Source of the DNA: Cellvibrio fontiphilus
GTDB lineage: Bacteria > Pseudomonadota > Gammaproteobacteria > Pseudomonadales > Cellvibrionaceae
Strand: one strand, 5' to 3'
DNA length: 64,000 nucleotides
Assembly (NCBI RefSeq): GCF_035317345.1
Contig: NZ_JAYKTU010000002.1
This document shows, one piece after another, positions 35,749 through 44,392 of this stretch (position 1 is its first letter; every line of letters starts with the position of its first letter). A program made the translations under genes and the position numbers. The notes under the pieces are model-generated. The model searched no databases. It saw only the letters and a program-made list of their open reading frames with translations, and was not told the origin of the DNA.

Positions 35749-35769
35749 GCCAGTGCGCTGGACACTGGC
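35749..35769 (-). terminator. Putative terminator after msrB
   Basis: Leftward stem GCCAGTG/CACTGGC with a seven-base loop, followed by CAATTGCTTTTT. It lies seven bases after the msrB stop. Confidence 0.6.
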
Positions 35770-35775
35770 ATCGGC

Positions 35776-36177
35776 TTAGGACTTGGAAGGTACAAAAAAG
35801 AGAGAGGCAGAGTTTATGCAGTAGCGTAAACCTGTCGGCGCAGGCCCATCGGTAAATACATGCCCCAAATGGCAATCGCAGTTGCGACAAACCACCTCGG
35901 TGCGATACATGCCATGACTGGTATCCAAGTGTTCAAGGATCACCGTTTTATTAACCGGCGCATAAAAACTCGGCCAGCCACAACCAGCATCGAACTTGGT
36001 ATCACCCACAAATAACAATTCACCACAGCAGCGGCAGCGATAATCGCCAGCACTGAACTCCTGCCAATATTCGCCGGTAAAGGGGCGCTCAGTGCCTTTT
36101 TCCCGGCAAATACGGTACTGCTCGGGGGTTAGTTTTTCACGCCAGAAGTCGTTGTTCTTGTTTTCGTTATCAGCCAT
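35776..36177 (-). CDS. msrB: Peptide-methionine (R)-S-oxide reductase MsrB
   Basis: A 133-residue repair enzyme that reduces the R form of methionine sulfoxide in proteins using thioredoxin. The structural zinc is held by C48/C51 (CRCC) and C97/C100 (CRNC). The catalytic cysteine is C120 in LRYCINSASL, and GCGWPSF supplies substrate-binding residues. No signal peptide, so cytosolic. AAGGAAATCCTT lies before the ATG. It is divergent from alaA with about 95 bases between the starts. Confidence 0.96.
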   Translation of the reverse strand: MADNENKNNDFWREKLTPEQYRICREKGTERPFTGEYWQEFSAGDYRCRCCGELLFVGDTKFDAGCGWPSFYAPVNKTVILEHLDTSHGMYRTEVVCRNCDCHLGHVFTDGPAPTGLRYCINSASLFFVPSKS

Positions 36178-36272
36178 AAGGATTTCCTTGACAGATCAAC
36201 TAGTTAAGGTCGATTATTTGGGTGTTTCCCACCGCAATCATGCACGACCGCATCCAAGGCATCTTACTGCAA

Positions 36273-37487
36273 ATGAACCCGATTAAGAAATCCGACAAAC
36301 TCAACGGAGTTTGTTATGACATCCGCGGCCCCGTACTGGAGCACGCTTACCGCCTTGAAGAAGAAGGCCACCGTATTCTTAAACTGAACATCGGTAACCC
36401 CGCACCTTTTGGTTTTGCGGCACCCGACGAAATTATTCAGGATGTCATTTATAACCTGCCTAACGCTGAAGGTTACACCGCATCCAAAGGCTTGTTCGCC
36501 GCACGCAAAGCAATTATGCAAGAATGCCAGCGCCTGCAAGTTCCCGGTGTTGAAATTGAAGATATTTTTCTTGGTAATGGCGCCAGCGAATTAATTGTGA
36601 TGGCCATGCAAGCACTGCTGAATAACGGCGATGAAATTCTAGTGCCCGCACCAGACTATCCTCTTTGGACAGCTGCGGTTAACCTCGCTGGTGGCAAAGC
36701 ACGTCACTATTTGTGTGATGAACAATCAGATTGGTTCCCCGACCTTGCCGATATCGAAAGTAAAATTACCGACAAAACCCGAGGTATTGTGGTTATCAAC
36801 CCTAACAATCCCACCGGTTCGGTTTACAGCAGAGATGTTCTGGAAGCGATAGTCGAATTAGCACGTCGCCATAATCTGATTATCTTTGCCGACGAAATCT
36901 ATAGCAAAATTCTTTATGACGATGCCGAATTTATCCCTATGGGCAAATTGGCACAGGACGTACTTTGCGTTAGCTTTAATGGTCTGTCCAAAGCTTATCG
37001 CCTCGCTGGTTTTCGCTCCGGCTGGATGGTAATCAGCGGAGCCAAACATCGCGCTCGCAGCTACATAGAAGGCTTGGAGATGCTAGCTTCTATGCGCCTT
37101 TGCGCAAATGTGCCGGCTATGTATGCAGTGCAAACTGCACTGGGTGGTTACCAAAGTATTAATGAGCTGATTATTCCCGGTGGCCGCCTGCGCGATCAAC
37201 GTGATGCGGCCATGAAAGCCTTGGCCGATATTCCCGGTGTTTCTGCCGTTAAACCGCGCGGCGCCATGTACCTATTCCCCAAAATTGATTTGAATATGTA
37301 CAACATCAAAGATGACCAGCAAATGGTGCTGGATTTTTTGATTCAGGAAAAGGTTTTGTTGGTGCAAGGTACTGCTTTCAATTGGCCCAACCGCGATCAC
37401 TTCCGGATTGTGTTTCTACCGCGTGAAGATGATTTGACCAAAGCAATACATCGCTTTGGCGATTTCCTATCGCGCTATTCGCAGTAA
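36273..37487 (+). CDS. alaA: Alanine aminotransferase AlaA
   Basis: A 404-residue PLP enzyme that makes alanine from pyruvate and glutamate. Sequence is close to E. coli AlaA (405 residues) along its whole length: NGVCYDIRGPVLEHA, LNIGNPAPFGF, VINPNNPTG and FADEIYSKILYDDAE. The Schiff-base lysine is K240 in FNGLSKAYRLAGFR. Upstream in-frame ATGs at 36222 and 36240 exist, but the ATG at 36273 (MNPIKKSDKL) aligns exactly with the E. coli start. A strong terminator follows. Together with avtA this is a second alanine-forming aminotransferase in the window. Confidence 0.96.
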   Translation: MNPIKKSDKLNGVCYDIRGPVLEHAYRLEEEGHRILKLNIGNPAPFGFAAPDEIIQDVIYNLPNAEGYTASKGLFAARKAIMQECQRLQVPGVEIEDIFLGNGASELIVMAMQALLNNGDEILVPAPDYPLWTAAVNLAGGKARHYLCDEQSDWFPDLADIESKITDKTRGIVVINPNNPTGSVYSRDVLEAIVELARRHNLIIFADEIYSKILYDDAEFIPMGKLAQDVLCVSFNGLSKAYRLAGFRSGWMVISGAKHRARSYIEGLEMLASMRLCANVPAMYAVQTALGGYQSINELIIPGGRLRDQRDAAMKALADIPGVSAVKPRGAMYLFPKIDLNMYNIKDDQQMVLDFLIQEKVLLVQGTAFNWPNRDHFRIVFLPREDDLTKAIHRFGDFLSRYSQ

Positions 37488-37503
37488 CAAATAAAAATCG
37501 CTT

Positions 37504-37540
37504 GCGTAAAAAAACCAGCCTTGTGCTGGTTTTTTTACGC
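37504..37540. terminator. Bidirectional rho-independent terminator
   Basis: Sixteen-bp perfect inverted repeat with arms GCGTAAAAAAACCAGC and GCTGGTTTTTTTACGC and loop CTTGT, between the convergent alaA and methyltransferase genes. Confidence 0.93.
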
Positions 37541-37560
37541 CTGAATATACAGACCTGAAT

Positions 37561-38502
37561 CTAAGTGGCAGGAATTCTATAAACCAATAATTTCAGCTGC
37601 TGCTGTGGATCAACATCAGGAAAATCTGCAAGGGGCTGCAAACGCTCAACAAATTCAGCCTGAGGACACTGCTCAGCAAACTGCTGTTTTAAAAAATCTT
37701 CACTCAGCTCTGGCGCATTTAAACAGGCCAATGCCAAACCACCGTCAGGCATTAATTCCGGCAACCGGCGGATAACTCTGGCGTAATCTTTTTCCGCAAC
37801 GAAACTGCCTTTTTGGTAGGACGGCGGATCAATAATCACCAAATCATAAGGGCCAGGTTTTTTAACCCGACTCCAGGATTTCAAAATATTTTCTGCGACA
37901 AATTCACTTCTACTTTTTGCCAAACCATTTAATTGGTGATTGGCACGCCCGATATTTAACGCAGGGCGACTCATATCCACATTTACCACCTTATCAGCAC
38001 CGGCAGCAATAGCCACTACCGAAAATGCACAGGTGTAGGCAAATAAATTTAGCACGCGACGATTCGCTGCCTGTTGTTCCAGCCACAACCGGCCTGGCTC
38101 CATATCCAAAAAGAAACCGGTGTTTTGCTGCCGAGCTAAATGTAAATGAAAACGACTGCCACAACGCTGTGCATAAACCTCTGCAGGCAACTCGCCCCAC
38201 AGGATTTCACTAGGTGCCTGCGGCATATAGCGGCGCTGCACTAACAAACATGTTGTTTTTTGATTAAATATTGGTTTGGCTTGAACGATCAATTCTTCAA
38301 GCCAACCAGCGGGCGGTTCAGCAAAGAGCGTGGTAAGCAGAACCGGATGAAAATAATCGATAGTGATAAATTCCAACCCCGGAAAACAGCGACCGCGACC
38401 ATGAAATAATCGATAACTATCGATAGCCGCTGCTTCATCCACTTCTTGTGCAAGTGATATTTTTTTTACCAGAGAAGCCAAGCGATCCAATATCACTTCC
38501 AT
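37561..38502 (-). CDS. Class I SAM-dependent methyltransferase (RlmI/RlmK-like)
   Basis: A 313-residue methyltransferase of the SAM-dependent rRNA m5C/m7G type. The SAM-binding segment is RVLNLFAYTCAFSVVAIAAGA, then VNVDMSRPAL. The catalytic motif is VIIDPPSYQKG. GFFLDMEPGR is the typical entry strand. A PUA domain present in RlmI is not recognisable, so the exact target is unknown. The ATG at 38502 shares one base with the stop of the preceding kinase-like gene (TAATG), which indicates translational coupling. A longer reading to 38562 is rejected. Confidence 0.82.
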   Translation of the reverse strand: MEVILDRLASLVKKISLAQEVDEAAAIDSYRLFHGRGRCFPGLEFITIDYFHPVLLTTLFAEPPAGWLEELIVQAKPIFNQKTTCLLVQRRYMPQAPSEILWGELPAEVYAQRCGSRFHLHLARQQNTGFFLDMEPGRLWLEQQAANRRVLNLFAYTCAFSVVAIAAGADKVVNVDMSRPALNIGRANHQLNGLAKSRSEFVAENILKSWSRVKKPGPYDLVIIDPPSYQKGSFVAEKDYARVIRRLPELMPDGGLALACLNAPELSEDFLKQQFAEQCPQAEFVERLQPLADFPDVDPQQQLKLLVYRIPAT

Positions 38503-39641
38503 TAGTCGCCACCCGCTGCTGGGTAACCTACCGGATACATGATGACGTCGCGGTAACCGCAAACGACCGGCCAGTAGCCTATCAATTCCTGGTCTAACTG
38601 CGGATCATTTGAGTCAACCAGTAATGGACGGCCATTAAGCGCTAATATTTTGCCGCGCGCGGCGATGATATGAATATTTTCCTTACCAATTCGGCGCACA
38701 ATGCCTGGAGTAAATTGCTGATTACCCCGCCCAAGAATATGCCCCTGACCACCTATAGCGGTAATTATTATTTTTGCCGGGCCAGAAAAATTATCAAGAT
38801 ACTGCAAGATTTGCGTTGCACTCACATCCAGCGCGATTAATTCATTATTCAGTAGTAGATCGACGCCCAACAAACTGCCTTCGAGCCCCAGTTCCTGTAA
38901 AAATACTTGCGTGGTTGAGCCGGGCCCCACCAGATAAAGCGTATCTGCCTGTAACTGCTCAATCGTTTCCTGGGCTACATCTAATTGCGCCAGCTCATCT
39001 CGCTCAGTACCTGCGTTTTTTACCTGCTGCAAATGTTGCGAATCTTCCGGTACTAACAGAGTTCCATAAAAACGCGCGCGCACCTGACCATTACGAAAGG
39101 CGTCTTCATCAATATCTTTCACATCGCGCTCGGCAATATTAACCAGCTGGCCGGTTAACAATTGCTTCAATATTTCACCCGCAGCCTCAGGGGAAATAGC
39201 GTAAACACCAGAATGCATTTTCACACCGGAAGGAACCCCTAACACAGGTTGTGTTGTGCCCACCACATCGGCAATCAACCGTGCGGTTCCATCACCGCCG
39301 GCAAATAAAATCAGATCGACTTTTTCTTCAAGCAGTGCACGCGCGGCTGCGCAGGTATCCCCTGCTTCGCTCGGATTATGCTGTGCGGCACCAAGAATGC
39401 GCGGAGAAAAGCCAGCATTTCTTGCCGCTGTTTCCCCCATATCGCCAGCAAAACAAATAATGTCGATTGAATGATTAAGTGTATTAACGAATTCCAAGCA
39501 ACGCTGCATTCGCTGGGGCGCGCGCTGTTCGGCTCCACGAGCAAAGGCCTGGGTACGAATCATTTCACCATCCGAACCTTTTAAGCCAACGCTACCGCCT
39601 ATACCGGCGTAGGGATTGATAATAATGCCGAGCTTAAACAC
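38502..39641 (-). CDS. ATP-NAD kinase-like protein (AcoX/NAD kinase family)
   Basis: A 379-residue protein of the PF01513 NAD-kinase superfamily. The diagnostic GGDGT motif is at residues 115-119, preceded by IIINPYAGIGGSVGLKG, a diacylglycerol-kinase-like nucleotide loop. It is longer than NadK and has a C-terminal domain with VGPGSTTQVFLQELG and ITAIGGQGHILGRGNQQ. Homologues are annotated as ATP-NAD kinase or AcoX-like; the true substrate is unproven. It overlaps pdxB by eight bases upstream and the methyltransferase by one base downstream. Confidence 0.82.
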   Translation of the reverse strand: MFKLGIIINPYAGIGGSVGLKGSDGEMIRTQAFARGAEQRAPQRMQRCLEFVNTLNHSIDIICFAGDMGETAARNAGFSPRILGAAQHNPSEAGDTCAAARALLEEKVDLILFAGGDGTARLIADVVGTTQPVLGVPSGVKMHSGVYAISPEAAGEILKQLLTGQLVNIAERDVKDIDEDAFRNGQVRARFYGTLLVPEDSQHLQQVKNAGTERDELAQLDVAQETIEQLQADTLYLVGPGSTTQVFLQELGLEGSLLGVDLLLNNELIALDVSATQILQYLDNFSGPAKIIITAIGGQGHILGRGNQQFTPGIVRRIGKENIHIIAARGKILALNGRPLLVDSNDPQLDQELIGYWPVVCGYRDVIMYPVGYPAAGGD

Positions 39642-40782
39642 AGCTGAACCCTAATACGTTTAACCATTTTTTCTCGACATCCTTAAGCCCGGGAAGCACA
39701 ACTTGGTAATTATGAAATTCACGGCGTTTTGGATAATGCTTGCGCAAATCATCAAAACCCTGAGCAAACCCGGCTTCGCCACGACGAGCCTGTAAGGACA
39801 AATCACGCAAGCGAGCATCGTCTGCGGCAATGTCATACACCTGTCTAATGAGCGCTTGGGCAATTTTGAAAACATCGCCAGTAGCGACAATCGCTTCATC
39901 GACCTGAAGTAAATTGTTTTCCAAGGGGGTAACCAATTGGGCGAGCGATGTATCAGGCTTTTTATCGATGTGCTGGCACAATGCGCGGTAAATCATTTCA
40001 GTACCATTTAACTTGCCATCGTAGCTGTAACCTGCGATGTGTGGACTTCCCAACTCGATCTTATCCAGCAACTCCAATGAAATGTCTGGCTCAGGCTCCC
40101 ATACATCCAGCACCACACGCAGATCGTCGCGCTCAGCCAACACATCAAGTAACGCCTGGTTATCAATAACCGGTCCACGACCACAATTAATTAACACCGC
40201 ACCCGGTTTTAGTTGCCGCAATTCATCGTGACCTAACAGGTGAAAACTGGGGTGCGCCCCGTCTGTCACCAGCGGAGTGTGCATGCTAATCACATCACAC
40301 TGCAGAACCTCATCCAATGTCGTTAAGTCCGGATTCTGCGCTAGGCTGAGGTTGGGGTCATAGCAGCGCAGCGTCACACCTTGCGCCTTGAGTCGCTTGT
40401 ACAGTAAACCGCCCACATTCCCACAACCGATAATACCGAAGGTAACTGGCAGCCAGTTGATATCCAAATGACACAGCGCCGCATACACATATTCAACCAC
40501 CGAATTGGCATTACAACCCGGCGCGCTTGACCAAGTAATTGAATTTGCAGCGAAATAGGTTTTATCCAAATGATCCACACCTATAGTGCAGGTGCCGACA
40601 AACGATACTTTACTTGCCTTAAGTAAATCACCATTTACCTTGGTAACCGAGCGCACAATCAAGACATCTGCATCTTTAACATCAGCCTCGGTCATAGTCC
40701 GCCCAGGCAAGCGGGTCACTGCACCTAATGGGCTAAAAAAAGCATCAACTAGCGGGATATTTTCGTCCGCAACTATTTTCAT
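39634..40782 (-). CDS. pdxB: 4-phosphoerythronate dehydrogenase PdxB
   Basis: A 382-residue D-2-hydroxyacid dehydrogenase acting at the second step of the DXP-dependent vitamin B6 pathway. The Rossmann loop GCGNVG lies at 119-124. The catalytic triad R202, E231 and H248 corresponds to E. coli R208, E237 and H254. The PdxB-specific C-terminal dimerisation domain is present. It heads the leftward operon pdxB-kinase-methyltransferase with overlapping reading frames. SerC, which performs the next step of the same pathway, is encoded about 8 kb away on the same strand. Confidence 0.95.
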   Translation of the reverse strand: MKIVADENIPLVDAFFSPLGAVTRLPGRTMTEADVKDADVLIVRSVTKVNGDLLKASKVSFVGTCTIGVDHLDKTYFAANSITWSSAPGCNANSVVEYVYAALCHLDINWLPVTFGIIGCGNVGGLLYKRLKAQGVTLRCYDPNLSLAQNPDLTTLDEVLQCDVISMHTPLVTDGAHPSFHLLGHDELRQLKPGAVLINCGRGPVIDNQALLDVLAERDDLRVVLDVWEPEPDISLELLDKIELGSPHIAGYSYDGKLNGTEMIYRALCQHIDKKPDTSLAQLVTPLENNLLQVDEAIVATGDVFKIAQALIRQVYDIAADDARLRDLSLQARRGEAGFAQGFDDLRKHYPKRREFHNYQVVLPGLKDVEKKWLNVLGFSCV

Positions 40783-40981
40783 GGAAACTCGCTTAATGGC
40801 GGAAGGTTAAAAATTACTCTGCTTAAAAACCGGACAGACATAAATCCACGGAATAAAAATTTTACCCATAGCAGTTGTGATTTAGGGGTTTAGCATATAC
40901 CTTATATAGTGATGGTGACCTTAAAACCGTCGTCTGGGTTCGCTGCCTGCAGCGACTCGCCTCACTTTAGGGGGTGGTATT

Positions 40982-41683
40982 ATGAAGACCTCGCACACCG
41001 GCCACAACATGGATAACGTGGTTGATCTTTTCACGAAGAAGACTTATTCAGCACTTCACGATGAGCGTTTTATCCGCCTCGCGCCAGAACTGGACGGATT
41101 GGAAATGCTCTACTCCAACGATACCAGCTCCGACAAACTCTACAGCCTCAAAATCCTTTGCTGGGGCCTACGTGCCAACGGCGATGTAGTCGGCCTTGTT
41201 CCCTGGCTGAATGACATAGTTCCCTGCCCCGACCTGTGCGATCCACTCAACGGTCACTGGGAAGGTTATTATGATCCGGGCATTGATGAACTCTTCTTTG
41301 AAGCACCCATGCACAAAGTCATCGAACTGGAAACAGCAGCCGAGTACTACGAGGTAGAATGTGAAAACGGTGATGATGTTATTCAGGAGTTACCCGATAC
41401 TATCGGCACCCACGCCGTGTTAGCTATACCCGATAGCAAACGCTTGGCATTAGTAGAGGTGGTAAGTTGGTGCCTGCATTATGACGGTAGCGTTTACGCC
41501 ATGATCAGCGACCCTGCCAAAGTAGTGAGTACGCCTGTACTTCCGGGCGACGATTCACTTTATGAAGCCCAAGCCAGTGATAACTTCCGCTATTTCTTCC
41601 AGCATCAAATTGCTAACAAAATCAAAGCCGAGGATCCCGAGGCTATGGCTGCCATATCCCTGCTGGTAGATGGATTGCAGTAG
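40982..41683 (+). CDS. Conserved hypothetical protein, 233 residues
   Basis: An acidic, soluble protein with no signal peptide or membrane segment and no family I can name. It opens MKTSHTGHNMDNVVDLFTKK, and similar VVDLF starts occur in gammaproteobacterial hypothetical proteins. It contains several tryptophans in a central region (CWGLRANGDVVGLVPWLND, then GHWEGYYDPG). Two conserved-looking cysteines follow in VPCPDLCDP. The start is well supported by AGGGGG seven bases before the ATG. It has its own terminator and is divergent from pdxB across a 199-base gap containing TATATA at 40903. Confidence 0.7.
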   Translation: MKTSHTGHNMDNVVDLFTKKTYSALHDERFIRLAPELDGLEMLYSNDTSSDKLYSLKILCWGLRANGDVVGLVPWLNDIVPCPDLCDPLNGHWEGYYDPGIDELFFEAPMHKVIELETAAEYYEVECENGDDVIQELPDTIGTHAVLAIPDSKRLALVEVVSWCLHYDGSVYAMISDPAKVVSTPVLPGDDSLYEAQASDNFRYFFQHQIANKIKAEDPEAMAAISLLVDGLQ

Positions 41684-41700
41684 CGCCACCTGATGATTAC

Positions 41701-41725
41701 AAACGCCGCTTATGCGGCGTTTTTT
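41701..41725 (+). terminator. Rho-independent terminator after the 233-residue gene
   Basis: Stem AAACGCCGC/GCGGCGTTT with loop TTAT, followed by more Ts. It lies between this gene and the convergent patatin gene. Confidence 0.9.
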
Positions 41726-41737
41726 ACATCCATATTT

Positions 41738-42877
41738 TTATTTCGCCGCAAAAAATGTGCGAATGTTGTCAGCTTGGGCCAGAGTATCTTCCCGCCCTAA
41801 TTCCATTAGCTCGTTAATAAACTCTTTGGAAAATAATAAATAACTAGCCGCTGTCGCACCGCCGCCCTTCGCGGTGGAACCTGTCGCTCGCATAAAAAAA
41901 CGCAAACTTTTTGGTAGATATCGCACATTTCGACCAGCAATACCGTCAATTGGATAACTGGGCGAAATGACCATATTATTCACCGGGCGCAATTGAACTC
42001 CCTGTTGCACACGCACTTCCTCAGGAATCAAATTCAGTAACTCATTCATCCGCTGCATATGCTCCAGATCCCCCTCCAAAGCATCGACAAATGCACTGTT
42101 AAACAAGTGACCCACAATCTGCCCCATAGATGGAGAGTGACGGTGAGGAACACGACGATTAGCTTTGGCAGCGCTGCGGTTTCCGCTCACCCCTACTACA
42201 AACAGGGATTCTGCCCCCAAATGCAATGCGGGGCTTATGGGCGCAAGTTGACGCAAGGCGCCATCACCAAAATATTCGCGATTAATACGTACTGCCGGGA
42301 AAACAGTGGGAATTGCCGAAGAGGCTAATAAATGTTCCAAGCGCAACTCTGTCGCTACACCACTGCGTCGATGCCTACTCCAGCTCTGCAAATCAGGATG
42401 CCCCTGAAAAAAACTTACGCTGTGACCTGAGGTATACCCCATTGCAGAGACACTCACTGCGTGTAGCTTTCCACTGTGGATCGAATGATTAATATTTTCG
42501 AAGTTAATTACTGAACCCAACAAGTTCCACAAAGGGGAATTATCCAATAAGGAGAGTGGGCGACGGCGCCCCATACCTTCATTAAAAAGCGATAACCCGA
42601 GTAGGCTTAAACCTTTGAATAAATCCCACCAGCCATGCAGGTACACCTGGCCAATATCCAGATTTTGCCACACATACGCCAGCGAACTTACTGCCGATTT
42701 AAAATTGCCCTTGTGCGCAGCAATCGCCAATGCATTAATCGCCCCGGCTGATGTACCACAAATAATCGGAAAGGGATTTTCCAGCTCGTCGGGCAGTACT
42801 TCAGCCAAAGCTTGCAACACACCTACCTGATAAGCTGCTCGCGCGCCCCCACCCGAGAGAACCAAGGCTGTTTTCAT
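41738..42877 (-). CDS. Patatin-like phospholipase
   Basis: A 379-residue lipid acyl hydrolase of the patatin family. The oxyanion loop SGGGARAAYQVGVL is near the N-terminus. The nucleophile S43 is in GTSAGAIN and the catalytic aspartate D205 in FGDGALRQ, so the Ser-Asp dyad is intact. No signal peptide is present. It is the last gene of a tight leftward operon SPFH protein > NfeD > patatin, with gaps of 12 and 3 bases, suggesting action on membrane lipid domains organised by the first two proteins. Its substrate is not known. Confidence 0.9.
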   Translation of the reverse strand: MKTALVLSGGGARAAYQVGVLQALAEVLPDELENPFPIICGTSAGAINALAIAAHKGNFKSAVSSLAYVWQNLDIGQVYLHGWWDLFKGLSLLGLSLFNEGMGRRRPLSLLDNSPLWNLLGSVINFENINHSIHSGKLHAVSVSAMGYTSGHSVSFFQGHPDLQSWSRHRRSGVATELRLEHLLASSAIPTVFPAVRINREYFGDGALRQLAPISPALHLGAESLFVVGVSGNRSAAKANRRVPHRHSPSMGQIVGHLFNSAFVDALEGDLEHMQRMNELLNLIPEEVRVQQGVQLRPVNNMVISPSYPIDGIAGRNVRYLPKSLRFFMRATGSTAKGGGATAASYLLFSKEFINELMELGREDTLAQADNIRTFFAAK

Positions 42878-42880
42878 AGG

Positions 42881-43345
42881 CTATTCAGCTTGTACAAGCA
42901 GCAAAGACCCATCAACTGCAACCACGCGCGCGCGCCTTCCTGCTTCGATAGGTTCACCACTTTCTTTAAGCCGCACCTGCCATTCAATTCCGGAGTAGGC
43001 AACACTGCCTTGTTCGAGAGTTACCTGCTGGGTGACAGGTAAGATGCGGCCAATCATATCGCTGCTATTGTTAGCAGCTACTGCCGTATTTTGAAAACGT
43101 TTGAAAGGTTTCCACAAAAATAAAGCACTCACTGCAGTGAGTAAACCTAAAGATAAAATCGCCATTTCCCAACCGTTAATAATACCCAGAGAAATTGCCA
43201 CTCCTGTTAACAAGGAACCCAGTGCGAGAAATAACAAAGGGCCACTCATGCCCAACACACTTAGCTCTAACAACAAACAAATACCGGTGATGGTGTAAAA
43301 GAGATGTGAGGGATTTTGTATAAAGTAATCAACAATACTTGTCAC
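42881..43345 (-). CDS. NfeD-family membrane protein (short form)
   Basis: A 154-residue NfeD-like protein. Three hydrophobic segments occur near 17-35, 37-55 and 58-78. An OB-fold domain follows (about 95-154: GRILPVTQQVTLEQGSV, then RARVVAVDGSLLLV). It is the short class that lacks the N-terminal ClpP-like protease domain. Such proteins pair with stomatin/SPFH proteins, and here the SPFH gene lies 12 bases upstream. The start is GTG at 43345 with GTGGAAA before it. Confidence 0.9.
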   Translation of the reverse strand: MTSIVDYFIQNPSHLFYTITGICLLLELSVLGMSGPLLFLALGSLLTGVAISLGIINGWEMAILSLGLLTAVSALFLWKPFKRFQNTAVAANNSSDMIGRILPVTQQVTLEQGSVAYSGIEWQVRLKESGEPIEAGRRARVVAVDGSLLLVQAE

Positions 43346-43357
43346 TTTCCACCCCGC

Positions 43358-44347
43358 TTAACTATTACGCGGACTGTGCGATAGATTAATCGCCGATGAA
43401 ACTGCCATTGCTTGCGCAACCGTACTCACTATATTGTCGCTGGTTCTACCATCGGAAAGCACTACAGTCCCCTCGTGGGCTATGGCTTTGTGCGCTGCAA
43501 TTGCACCCTGAGCCAAATTTAAGGTGATTGCTTTTTGGCCTTCTTCTGTCGCTGCCGATTTACCAATAGTTGTCAGCGCTTCAGCTTCAGCAATTGCCAC
43601 CAACCGTATCGCTTCGGCTTTACCAGTTGCCTCTAGAATTTGGGCTTCCTTACTTGCCTCTGCAGCCAGAACTTGCTCAGCTTTGGCAGCCTCTGCGTCC
43701 AATACACGCGCTTGCTTTTGACCCTCAGCAGTAGTGATTGCCGCAATTTTTTCGCCTTCTGCGGTAAGAATCGCCGAGCGCTTCTGGCGCTCCGCCGTCA
43801 TTTGTTTTTCCATGTCCTCTTTAATAGACGGTGGAATGGCAATTTCCAACAACTCAAATCGCAATACAATTAATCCCCAGGGCTGGGTTGCCGATTGCAT
43901 GGCATCCTGAATTTTGGCGTTGATTGCCGAGCGATTTTGAAAGCAGTCATCCAACTCCATCGAACCAATCGCATTGCGCATAGAAGTCATGGCCAACTGG
44001 GTACAAGCCAATTTGTAATCGGTGATATTGTTGGTTGCCGCTGCTGCATCTATGACTTTAATAAAAAGCACACCATCAATCATGATGGCGATATTATCTT
44101 TAGTGATGGCAGACTGCTGTGGGATGACCAAAGTTTGTTCTTTAAGGTTGCGATCAGCCTCGACTGATTCGACAAAAGGCACAATAAAATTCAAGCCTGA
44201 GCCAAGAGTTTTAGTGTATTTGCCAAAGCGATAAATCACATAACCGCGATTCTGCGGAACAAAATGAATGCCCTTTTTGAGCGTATAAAGTAGCACTACC
44301 GCAATCCAAAAAGCCGGGCTGGTAAGTATTGAAAAAAGCGAGTCCAT
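43358..44347 (-). CDS. SPFH/stomatin-like membrane scaffold (QmcA-like)
   Basis: A 329-residue SPFH-domain protein. An N-terminal hydrophobic anchor (about 10-28) is followed by the band-7 domain (GYVIYRFGKYTKTLGSGLNF, then KEQTLVIPQQSAITKDN). A long Ala/Glu/Lys-rich coiled coil (about 185-265) precedes a short C-terminus. Homologues oligomerise into large membrane cages and organise membrane microdomains or regulate proteases such as FtsH. AGGAAACTATT precedes the ATG. It heads the SPFH-NfeD-patatin operon. The E. coli counterparts qmcA-ybbK also pair SPFH with NfeD. Confidence 0.92.
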   Translation of the reverse strand: MDSLFSILTSPAFWIAVVLLYTLKKGIHFVPQNRGYVIYRFGKYTKTLGSGLNFIVPFVESVEADRNLKEQTLVIPQQSAITKDNIAIMIDGVLFIKVIDAAAATNNITDYKLACTQLAMTSMRNAIGSMELDDCFQNRSAINAKIQDAMQSATQPWGLIVLRFELLEIAIPPSIKEDMEKQMTAERQKRSAILTAEGEKIAAITTAEGQKQARVLDAEAAKAEQVLAAEASKEAQILEATGKAEAIRLVAIAEAEALTTIGKSAATEEGQKAITLNLAQGAIAAHKAIAHEGTVVLSDGRTSDNIVSTVAQAMAVSSAINLSHSPRNS

Positions 44348-44392
44348 AATAGTTTCCTAATTAATTATTATTCCAACATGTCAAATGAAAAT

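Noticed and set aside
35683..35829. Rightward 48-codon frame with AAGGTGA before its ATG
   Set aside because: It overlaps the msrB 3' end and its terminator hairpin on the opposite strand, and there is no promoter or recognisable family.
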